From an uncultured Chitinophaga sp. (GTDB taxonomy: Bacteria > Bacteroidota > Bacteroidia > Chitinophagales > Chitinophagaceae), in contig NZ_CAMLHC010000007.1 in the NCBI RefSeq assembly GCF_946479755.1, positions 124,001 through 188,000 of the forward strand: a DNA stretch of 64,000 nucleotides, read 5' to 3'. Both the position numbers and the translations under genes were made by a program. Numbering within the stretch: position 1 is the first letter of the stretch; the number at the start of each line of letters is the position of its first letter. Below, piece by piece: positions 34,470 to 42,289 of the stretch. The notes below the pieces were generated by a model, which saw only the letters and a program-made list of their open reading frames with translations, had not been told where the DNA came from and searched no databases.

Positions 34470-35342
34470 TTACTGATGCAATCCTTTTTTCCTTAAGTAC
34501 CGCAGCAGCTGCTCCGGTAAGTCGGTCTGTATAACATTGGCCTGTTTATATTTTGACAGCAACAGATCGAAACCGGAACCTTCGGCCACCCTTTCCATGG
34601 CATCAAAGTCACCCAGCGCGTTGATCCATACCCGTGATCCTGCCTGGCGGATATCATTCATCACACTGTCTGTAAAAGACTCGTCCACATGCACCACGGG
34701 GAACTTGTCCATCTTAAGGATGGCAGCCGTTTCTTTGGCGTCATGCGCCCGCGGCATGATCGGTACCTGTTTGTCGAGGCTACGCAGGAAAGTGGCGTCT
34801 TTGTAATCATAAAGGAAGAACAGGATCTGCCGCGTGGTGCCGGTAGCTTTTATCAGTTCGTATGCCAGCCGGGCGGCTGCCTCGCTGTCGGCTTTGAAGT
34901 CTACATCTATCAGAATTTGATTCTTTGCCAGCAGTAGTACGTCTTTGAAAGAGGGTATTCTTTCATCAGTCGGCCGACCGTTGTGCAGCAGCGGGAACTG
35001 CTGCAGTTCTGCGTAGGTATAACTGCTGACATTCCCTTTTCGCCCGGTGGTGCGGGTAATGGTTTTATCGTGCATGAGCACCAGTACGCTGTCTTTGGTG
35101 AGCCGTATGTCCAGCTCCGCAATGTCGATCCCCTGCCTGATGGCCTCTTTGAGGGCGCTCAGGGAATTTTCCGGGTAATGGGTGTGCGCTAAACGGTGGG
35201 CGGCCACCAGGATCCGCTCCGGGTGTTGGGCGAAATCTTCCAGTATAAGGTCCACTTTTTCGCGGGCAGGCTGGACTGTCTGTGCCTGGAGGGATCCCCA
35301 GGTGCTGCAAAATATCAGTGCAATAAAAAAACTGCGTTTCAT
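34470..35342 (-). CDS. Secreted glycerophosphodiester phosphodiesterase (GDPD)
   Basis: This 290-residue protein has a signal peptide (MKRSFFIALIFCSTWGSLQAQ) and a GDPD TIM barrel. It has the N-terminal catalytic block VAAHRLAHTHYPENSLSALKEAI (His47-Arg48 and the first metal-binding Glu), then IAELDIRLTKDSVLVLMHDKTITRTT with the metal-binding Glu-Asp and the general-acid His. The HRGG of canonical enzymes reads HRLA. It cleaves glycerophosphodiesters to glycerol 3-phosphate and an alcohol in the periplasm. It is the last gene of a susC-susD-gdpd operon (18 nt after susD), which suggests that the SusCD pair imports the substrate or that the enzyme processes it. Confidence 0.9.
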   Translation of the reverse strand: MKRSFFIALIFCSTWGSLQAQTVQPAREKVDLILEDFAQHPERILVAAHRLAHTHYPENSLSALKEAIRQGIDIAELDIRLTKDSVLVLMHDKTITRTTGRKGNVSSYTYAELQQFPLLHNGRPTDERIPSFKDVLLLAKNQILIDVDFKADSEAAARLAYELIKATGTTRQILFFLYDYKDATFLRSLDKQVPIMPRAHDAKETAAILKMDKFPVVHVDESFTDSVMNDIRQAGSRVWINALGDFDAMERVAEGSGFDLLLSKYKQANVIQTDLPEQLLRYLRKKGLHQ

Positions 35343-35360
35343 TGATGCGTGTTTTTTGAA

Positions 35361-36905
35361 TTAAAAATATCCCTTGTTCTGAGGGAATTTAACGGTTGAC
35401 AGATCTATCTGCGCCTGCGGAATAGGGCGTAATACATGGTGGTCTTTTATGTTCACCGCATTGGGATTGTATTTCTTCACTCTTTCTATGAGCTTACCGG
35501 TGCGGGCAAGGTCCATCCACCGCATACTTTCACCTCCCAGTTCCCGGGCGCGTTCATCGAGGAGCAGGTCTATGTTCAGCTGTGCGGCGGTCACCTCCGG
35601 CAGTTGTTTGCCTGGTTTGGCGGCCCTGGTCCTGACAGCATTGAAATAGGGGAGTGCGTCATTGGGTTTACCGGCCAGTATCAGTGCTTCGGCGGCCAGC
35701 AGATACGTTTCTGAGAAGCGGAATACAAAAAAGTCGCGGAAGCCATTGAGCGCCTGTACGCTGGCGCGGGTGGGATCGTCATGTTTTTTGATGCCCCAGT
35801 GCATGTTGTCATTGTTTGGGGCAATTACAGAAGTGACTCCGGGTGACAGCTGCCATACTACGGTGTCGCCTATCTTTTTTCCGGCCGGCAGCGTAGCGGT
35901 ATTGTTGTAGGTCCAGGTATAACGGAAGGTGACGTCAAAACGGGCGTCATTCTGATCAAACAGTTCCCGGAAGAAGGCCGTAGGCCTGAACCGGGTGTAA
36001 GGGCGTCCGCCTTGTTCCAGGTCGCGTTTTAATCCCGGGTACTGGTCATAGGCAGGGGTAAAGAAGGCATGCCCCTGGTTGCCGTCGTCATTAAACAGGG
36101 CGTTGTTGAGGTACTGCACGGCGAATACAATCTCTGCATTTCGCTGGTTGTTGTAATCAAATACCCCGCTATAGGTCTTTACCAGCTGATAAGGACCTTC
36201 GTTAATTACTTTTATCGCGGCAGCAGCAGCGCCGTCATTATCTTTCAGCAACAGTTTGATTTTCGCCAGCTGGTGAAGGGCTGCGCCTTTCGTGATCCGG
36301 CCATAATCGGGGGATGTCCAGCTCAGCTGATCGGCGGCAAACTGGGTATCTTCCAGCATCTTTTTCCAGATATCTTCTTTGGCAGTTCTGCCGGCATCTG
36401 TTACCACGCCTTTGGTTTCATGGTCAGAATACACCACATCTCCGAATTGAAGGGTCAGCCAGTAGTAGTAATGCGCCCGTAAAAAACGGGTTTCCGCCTT
36501 ATACAGGTTTTTGAGTTTATCATCCATCGCCACCTGGTCGATCCTGTCAAGAACGGTATTAGCGGCATTAATACCGGCATAACAATCGTTCCAGATAGCA
36601 TTCAGATAGTCGTCAGCCGGATTGAGGGCGGCGGAATAATCATCCATGAACTTATAGCCTCCGTCTTTGCCGTGCTGGAAAAGATCGGTGCCCATGGTGG
36701 TGACGGTGAATCCCTTCTGGGAGCCGTATAGTCCTCTCAGTTTGCTGTACACCCCGGTAACGCCATTGGCGATGCCGGCTGGTGTGCTGTAAATAGCTTC
36801 CGGTACCGGTTTGTACAGATCTTTTTCATCCAGGCTGCAGGATGTGAAAAACAAGCAGCTAAGGCATATGGCAGTAAGTATATGAAGCGGTTTATTAAAT
36901 AACAT
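35361..36905 (-). CDS. SusD/RagB-family nutrient-binding lipoprotein
   Basis: This 514-residue lipoprotein has its signal cysteine near residue 23 (LFFTSC). The SusD-like N-terminal domain has YSTPAGIANGVTGVYSKLRG, followed by the helical TPR-type body (AETRFLRAHYYYWLTLQFGDVVY). It ends with the conserved C-terminal RARELGGESMRWMDLARTGKLIERV and PIPQAQIDLS. SusD proteins sit on the outer surface as the lid of the SusC transporter and bind the ligand. The gene follows susC by 17 nt and precedes gdpd by 18 nt. Confidence 0.95.
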   Translation of the reverse strand: MLFNKPLHILTAICLSCLFFTSCSLDEKDLYKPVPEAIYSTPAGIANGVTGVYSKLRGLYGSQKGFTVTTMGTDLFQHGKDGGYKFMDDYSAALNPADDYLNAIWNDCYAGINAANTVLDRIDQVAMDDKLKNLYKAETRFLRAHYYYWLTLQFGDVVYSDHETKGVVTDAGRTAKEDIWKKMLEDTQFAADQLSWTSPDYGRITKGAALHQLAKIKLLLKDNDGAAAAAIKVINEGPYQLVKTYSGVFDYNNQRNAEIVFAVQYLNNALFNDDGNQGHAFFTPAYDQYPGLKRDLEQGGRPYTRFRPTAFFRELFDQNDARFDVTFRYTWTYNNTATLPAGKKIGDTVVWQLSPGVTSVIAPNNDNMHWGIKKHDDPTRASVQALNGFRDFFVFRFSETYLLAAEALILAGKPNDALPYFNAVRTRAAKPGKQLPEVTAAQLNIDLLLDERARELGGESMRWMDLARTGKLIERVKKYNPNAVNIKDHHVLRPIPQAQIDLSTVKFPQNKGYF

Positions 36906-36922
36906 AACCTGTTTTTTAATTG

Positions 36923-39900
36923 TTAGAAAGCAGCGTTGAGGCCGATGGCATACATTTTCACGGTAGGATACATGGCGCGGGTACCGTCTGATTCAAATTC
37001 CGGGTCCTGGCCTTTGTAGTTCGTGATGGTGAATGGATTTTCGGCGCTCAGGGTGATTTTTAATGCTTTAATGGATGCGCGTTGCAGCCACAATGGCGGA
37101 AGCGAATAAGCCAGCGCCAGGTTTTTCACTCTTACAAAGCTGGCGTCTTTATAGGCGAGCGTTGAACCGAGGTATACGCTTTCCTGGTTTTTATCGGGAC
37201 GGGGATTATCATTGGTAGGGTTTTCCGGTGTCCAGTAGTTGACGTTAATATTATTGTACCTGCCCGCCAGCCGGTTGTTATTTTCAAACCACCGGGAATA
37301 GATCAGGTAGTGCTGACGGGTATTGATGACGATGTTTAGCTCCAGCCCCTTATAGGAGAAGCGGTTGGTCATACCACCAATCCAGCCGGGAAACTCGGAG
37401 CCGAGGATCATGCGGTCCTGGTCACTGTATTGCTTGTCTCCGTTTTTATCCAGTAGTTTTATTTGTCCGGGTTTGGTGCCATATTCCTTCGCTGTGGCCG
37501 CCTCGCTGGTTTGCCAGATGCCTGTTTTCTTATAGTCATAAAATACTTTGATCGGTTGACCGATGAACCATTGGTTGCCTATATCGTCTTTCCCGTCTCC
37601 GTACAATTGAACGATTTCGTTTCTGTTGGTGGAGAAGTTCAGGTCGGTCGTCCATTGGAAACCGTTGTCGTTATTGATATTTACGGTTGACAGGGTCACT
37701 TCCCACCCCCTGTTGCGGGTAGCGCCAATGTTTTGCAGTACTTCGGTATAACCGCTGCTGCCGGGAATACTTCTCTTTAACAGGATGTTTTTGGTGTTGG
37801 AAATATAATGTTCAACAGTACCTGTAATGCGGTTGTCGAAGAAACCGAAATCGATGCCGGCATTCAGGGAGGTGGTAGATTCCCATTTAAGATTAGGATT
37901 GGCGATGGTAGCGGGTTGAAAGCCATTCATCCCTGTTTCTCCAAAAGCATAGCTGCTTTTTTTGAGTGTGCTGAAAGTGCCATAGGGAAGAATGCCGTTG
38001 AAGCCGGTGCTGCCGTAGCTAAGCCGCAATTTTAAGGTGTTTATTTTACGCAGCGACTGCATAAATGGTTCGGCATCAATACGCCAGGCGACGGCGGCGG
38101 AGGGGAAGTAGCCCCATTTATGACCGGCGGCAAACACGGAGGAGCCGTCTGCTCTGCCGGTGATCGTGAGGAGGTACCGGTTTTTATAATCGTAGTTGAC
38201 ACGTGCCATATAGGACAGTAGCAGTGATTTGCGGTAGTCGCTGGAGATACCGGTTACTTCCCCTGCCGTTTCAAGGTTGTGGTAACTTTGGGTTTCGTAA
38301 GGCAGCTTATTGGCCTTCACCCCGGAGCTGTTTACGGTTTGCTGCTGGGAGCTTTGCAGTAAGGTAACGCCCAGCCGCTGCGATTTTGACAATTGTTTTG
38401 TGTATTTCAGTATATTCTCTACCGTTATGGAAAACATGTCTGCATTGCTTAAACCTGCGGTGGCGTTGCCTCCCTGGTTGTCGTCCGTTTCGCTGCCTTT
38501 GAAGTACCCTTCTTTGGACGCTTCCATTTCCGGTCCTATATTCAGCCGGTAGGTGAGGTCCCTGAAGATGTCCCATTCTCCGTACATGCTGGCAAATACG
38601 CGCGTTTTGTAACGCTGGTTGATAGTATTTTGAATAATCATCAGTGGGTTTACCCGCTGTCCTTCATCATTATTAGGGCGAAACAACAGTTTACCGGTGC
38701 TGTCATAGGGGATGCCCAGCGGGTTTAAGCGCAGGGCATTATCAAATACCGTGTTGTCCGTTACATTCTGTGCAGACATGCTGGCCAGGGTGGATACGCC
38801 CATCCTGATGCGGTTATTGACCTGGTGGTCCAGGTTAATACGTAACGCCCCCCTTGTGAAATCCGTTTTGTCTATGATCCCTTTTTCCCTGAAATAGTTA
38901 ACGGAAACGGCAAACTGTGTTTTTTCCTTGCCACCGGTCAGGGATAACTGATGGTTTTGTTTGGCGCCGTTATGGTAAATAAGGTCCTGCCAGTCGGTAG
39001 ACCGCCCCAATGCCAGGGAGCGCAGGGCGATATCATCGAAGAGGGTGGCGTCAGGTGGATAGTTGTTATTGGGGTTGGCTGTTCTGGCGGCTTCCCGGCG
39101 AAGCCGGGCGAACTGTTCACCATTCATCAGGTCCAGTTTTTTGGTGATGGCAGTAACGCCATAATAGGCATCGTAGGCAACATTGGTTTTACCTGCCATA
39201 CCTCTTTTGGTGGTGATGATCAATACACCGTTGGCAGCACGGGAGCCATAGATGGCGGTAGAAGAAGCGTCTTTTAACACTTCTACGGAAGCGATGTCAT
39301 TGGGGTTGATTTCATTGAAACCACCTACCATCGGTATGCCATCCAATACGATCAGCGGGCTGTTGTCGTTTTTGATGGACCGTTGGCCGCGCAGGAGTAT
39401 GTTGGCGCCGGCGCCGGGCTCATTGCCGCTGCTGAACACATCGAGCCCCGCTACTTTTCCCTTCAGTGCCTGTGCAGCATTGGTAGTGGGTTGTTCTGCA
39501 ATGTCGCGTGCTTTTACAGAAGAGACGGAACCGGTGATGTCGCGTTTCTTTTGGGTGCCATAGCCCACTACCACTACTTCTTCCAGGCCTTTCACATCTT
39601 CCCGGAGTACTATCGTAGGCAGCTGGCCGGTGGAAACATTTATCTCCCGGCGGATATAACCGGACATAGATAATACCAGGATATCGCCAGTGGCAGCGTC
39701 TACGGAGAAAACGCCTTCGCCGTTGGTGATATCGCCTTTGCCGGCGTTTTTAACGGCAACGGTTACACCGGGTATAGGCATACCCTTTTCATCGGTGACT
39801 TTACCTTTTACCTTTTCTGCCGGAACGGCCTGGGTGGCTGCCGGGACAGGAGGGGTGGATGCTTTTTCCAGGATGATTATTTTATGGTGTTGTATTTTAT

Positions 39901-40228
39901 AGGTCAGCCGGGTATTGCGGAGTAATTCGTTGACCGTCCATGACACCGTCTTTTGCCGGACGGGCAGATTTCCAGTTTTGTACGGAGCTATCAGCTGCTC
40001 ATTATAAATAAACAGGTAGTTTGTTTTTTGTTGGATAATGGCAAACGCCTCTTTGAGCGATTGCCCGGAGAAAGTGAAGTCGATGGTTTCATCACCGGCA
40101 GGTGACTGGCCATTGGAAACAGCGACCAGCAATAGCTGTGTGCTCATTAGCATAAGGATAAACAGCCGGCATCCTTTTTTCATTATCTGTTGAGTTAGGG
40201 GCGCAACAATCCTGGTATAAATTTTCAT
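36923..40228 (-). CDS. SusC/RagA-family TonB-linked transporter with STN domain
   Basis: This 1101-residue outer-membrane transporter has a signal sequence (residues 17-42), a STN domain (about 48-115: FTFSGQSLKEAFAIIQQKTNYLFIYNE), and a carboxypeptidase-regulatory-like domain (138-205: GKVTDEKGMPIPGVTVAVKNAGKG). These are followed by the TonB box/plug with VVVVGYGTQKKRDITGSVSSV and GIPMVGGFNEINPNDIASVEVLKDASS, and a 22-strand barrel. The STN domain is the one that signals to FecR-type anti-sigma factors, and the sigma/FecR genes lie upstream, so transport and transcription are linked. With SusD it forms the uptake pair. The nutrient is suggested by the GDPD neighbour but not proven. Confidence 0.95.
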   Translation of the reverse strand: MKIYTRIVAPLTQQIMKKGCRLFILMLMSTQLLLVAVSNGQSPAGDETIDFTFSGQSLKEAFAIIQQKTNYLFIYNEQLIAPYKTGNLPVRQKTVSWTVNELLRNTRLTYKIQHHKIIILEKASTPPVPAATQAVPAEKVKGKVTDEKGMPIPGVTVAVKNAGKGDITNGEGVFSVDAATGDILVLSMSGYIRREINVSTGQLPTIVLREDVKGLEEVVVVGYGTQKKRDITGSVSSVKARDIAEQPTTNAAQALKGKVAGLDVFSSGNEPGAGANILLRGQRSIKNDNSPLIVLDGIPMVGGFNEINPNDIASVEVLKDASSTAIYGSRAANGVLIITTKRGMAGKTNVAYDAYYGVTAITKKLDLMNGEQFARLRREAARTANPNNNYPPDATLFDDIALRSLALGRSTDWQDLIYHNGAKQNHQLSLTGGKEKTQFAVSVNYFREKGIIDKTDFTRGALRINLDHQVNNRIRMGVSTLASMSAQNVTDNTVFDNALRLNPLGIPYDSTGKLLFRPNNDEGQRVNPLMIIQNTINQRYKTRVFASMYGEWDIFRDLTYRLNIGPEMEASKEGYFKGSETDDNQGGNATAGLSNADMFSITVENILKYTKQLSKSQRLGVTLLQSSQQQTVNSSGVKANKLPYETQSYHNLETAGEVTGISSDYRKSLLLSYMARVNYDYKNRYLLTITGRADGSSVFAAGHKWGYFPSAAVAWRIDAEPFMQSLRKINTLKLRLSYGSTGFNGILPYGTFSTLKKSSYAFGETGMNGFQPATIANPNLKWESTTSLNAGIDFGFFDNRITGTVEHYISNTKNILLKRSIPGSSGYTEVLQNIGATRNRGWEVTLSTVNINNDNGFQWTTDLNFSTNRNEIVQLYGDGKDDIGNQWFIGQPIKVFYDYKKTGIWQTSEAATAKEYGTKPGQIKLLDKNGDKQYSDQDRMILGSEFPGWIGGMTNRFSYKGLELNIVINTRQHYLIYSRWFENNNRLAGRYNNINVNYWTPENPTNDNPRPDKNQESVYLGSTLAYKDASFVRVKNLALAYSLPPLWLQRASIKALKITLSAENPFTITNYKGQDPEFESDGTRAMYPTVKMYAIGLNAAF

Positions 40229-40329
40229 ACCTTTATACGGGTTTTAATAATTGATTAGATCGTTAGTAAAATCCAGCAGGAGGGATCAATAAGTGATTGG
40301 CGTTACGCATTGATCTTTCCCTGAAACGG

Positions 40330-40353
40330 GCCGGTGGGATTATCTCCCCCGGC
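40330..40353. terminator. Weak hairpin between fecR and susC
   Basis: GCCGGTGGGA and TCCCCCGGC form an imperfect stem around TTATC followed by TTTTT on the plus strand. The T-run is on the wrong side for the leftward genes, so it may be an attenuator or only a chance hairpin. Confidence 0.3.
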
Positions 40354-40391
40354 TTTTTAATGCGTTCATGTAACAGACATAGGCAGTGATT

Positions 40392-41375
40392 TTAGTGTAT
40401 TTGTTTTCGAAGAATAATATGCTGACCATCGGTAGTATAGGTAAGTTTATTCGCCAGGCAAAGCATGTCCAGTACAGCTGACAGGGAATCGGCCGTTTCA
40501 ATGCCGGCGGTAATCCGATATGCTCCAAGACTGCTGTCAGCAAAGGAGATCTGCACGCCGTACCTGTTTTCGAGTGATAATGCCATCACATCCAGTCTTT
40601 CATTATTAAAAAGTAGCTTGCCGGTGGTCCAGCCGTTTATCGCTGTTCCGTCTACCGTGGTTTTGCTGAAAGCCGGTGAGCCGGTGTGGATGGTCACCTG
40701 CTCATCGGGCAGCACCACCACTTCCTTTCCTGTAAGCGCTTGCATGCCGGCGTCGCCCTGAACAGCCACTTTTCCCTGTTGTACGGTTACCTGGAGTAAA
40801 GCCTGCTGCGGATAGTTGCGGACATTGAACACGGTACCGAGTACGCGGACGTTGATTTGTCCTGATTTTACGATAAAGGGGTGTGCCGGGTCCTGTTTTA
40901 CATCCAGGCATATTTCGCCGGACAACAATTCTATCTTCCTGTCTGTGCCCGTGAAATGAGCAGGGTATCGCAGTGCGCCGCCTGCGTTTAACCATGCCCG
41001 TGTACCATCGTCGAATACCAGTTGTAAAGGTTTTGTTTTTGAGGCATATACTTCCTGCCAGTTTTCCCTGACCGGCCGGCGTATCCACATGAGCATACCG
41101 GCACCGGCTACCAGGAGCACCATGGCCGCTATTTTCAGCAGCGTATACCGGTGCATGGTTACCCTTTTGGCCGGCAGGGCTGTTTGTTGCTGCACCTTTT
41201 GCCATATGTTTTTTTCCAGGTGCTCAAAAGGGAGTCCGGCGGTATCTGCTTTGCTGGCATCGCTTTCCTGCTGATACCATTGTTCTATCAACTGCTGCTC
41301 TTCCGGCGTACATTTGCCGGCCAGGTATTTTTTCAACAGTTTTTTCATGTCATGCATAGGCATATTAAAAGGCAT
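40392..41375 (-). CDS. FecR-family anti-sigma factor
   Basis: This 327-residue protein has an N-terminal cytoplasmic anti-sigma region (DMKKLLKKYLAGKCTPEEQQLIEQWYQQ), a membrane helix (residues 78-97, LLKIAAMVLLVAGAGMLMWI), a FecR periplasmic domain (residues 108-215, VYASKTKPLQLVFDDGTRAWLNAGGALRYP), and a C-terminal DUF4974 domain (about 250-327). It relays the signal from the STN domain of the SusC protein to the sigma factor. Its gene follows the sigma gene by 75 nt and precedes susC by 163 nt. The latter gap should hold the sigma-dependent promoter of susC. Confidence 0.94.
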   Translation of the reverse strand: MPFNMPMHDMKKLLKKYLAGKCTPEEQQLIEQWYQQESDASKADTAGLPFEHLEKNIWQKVQQQTALPAKRVTMHRYTLLKIAAMVLLVAGAGMLMWIRRPVRENWQEVYASKTKPLQLVFDDGTRAWLNAGGALRYPAHFTGTDRKIELLSGEICLDVKQDPAHPFIVKSGQINVRVLGTVFNVRNYPQQALLQVTVQQGKVAVQGDAGMQALTGKEVVVLPDEQVTIHTGSPAFSKTTVDGTAINGWTTGKLLFNNERLDVMALSLENRYGVQISFADSSLGAYRITAGIETADSLSAVLDMLCLANKLTYTTDGQHIILRKQIH

Positions 41376-41450
41376 GTACCTTTTCTATATGACAGTTGGA
41401 AATAAAAAGAGGGGTAGATGCGGACAGATTATTTTAAAATTAACAGCAGC

Positions 41451-42032
41451 TCAGCAAAAAAAGGAGAAATGCGCCATTTTATGCCGGAGGGTTCGGATGG
41501 CGTTGCTGATTTGTTTCTTGACCGTTTCCTGCGACAATTGCAGTTGATGGGCTATTTCTTTGTGGGTGAGCGCCGATTTACGGCTTAACTCAAAGACTTC
41601 CCGCATTTTGGCGGGCAAGGCACGTATCTCCCGTTCCATGCGGGCCGTGATTTCTTTTTCTGTGATGTATTGCAGTGAGTTGTTGTCAGTAGCGGAGAGG
41701 GACTGTTTCAGGGAAGACAGGTGGTGATGGTACGTACGTTTGGAGGCCAGCATATTCAGTACCCTGTTTCGCGTGGCTACATATAAATAAGCCGCTAAGG
41801 AGCCGGAGAGCGCTATGCTGCCGCCTTTGGTCCAGAGGGTGGTAAATACTTCCTGCACGATGTCCTGCGCATCTTCTTCGTGTATTAATATACGGTAGGC
41901 CTGGAGGTAGAGCACTCCCCAGAATCGCTTATATAGTTCTTCAAACGCAGCAGCATTGCCCTGACGGAACTGTTCCAACAAGGCTTCGTCATTCAAGTTA
42001 TCGAGCTGGTTGGTATAAGTGGATTGGTGCAT
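41451..42032 (-). CDS. ECF-type RNA polymerase sigma-70 factor
   Basis: From the ATG at 42032 the product is 193 residues. It has sigma region 2 (residues 22-88: AFEELYKRFWGVLYLQAYRILIHEEDAQDIVQEVFTTLW) and region 4 (about 130-180: MREVFELSRKSALTHKEIAHQLQLSQETVKKQIS), the pattern of SigW/ECF factors of FecI-like Bacteroidota systems. It directs transcription of the susC operon when FecR releases it. The open frame extends to 42098, but the shorter start gives a proper N-terminus (MHQSTYTNQLDNL). It is divergent from the TonB receptor gene at 42290. Confidence 0.93.
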   Translation of the reverse strand: MHQSTYTNQLDNLNDEALLEQFRQGNAAAFEELYKRFWGVLYLQAYRILIHEEDAQDIVQEVFTTLWTKGGSIALSGSLAAYLYVATRNRVLNMLASKRTYHHHLSSLKQSLSATDNNSLQYITEKEITARMEREIRALPAKMREVFELSRKSALTHKEIAHQLQLSQETVKKQISNAIRTLRHKMAHFSFFC

Positions 42033-42289
42033 ACAGGCCTTTTTTAGGCAGACTGGCTGTCTGGCGTACCGGTCAAAATTAATACGACCTGCAGACATTG
42101 TATATTAAATAATTGTGAGCAGCTGCCTTGCTGATATAACATGGAACACAACAGGTATAGTAAATCCCGGCGGTTGGGAATATCATCTAATCGCCGAAAG
42201 CCTTTCTTTAATCCCTTTTTCTCCGCATTCAATTCTTCGGGGAGCAACCGCCAGAGAACGGTATTTAATCTTGCATAAAAATACAGGAA

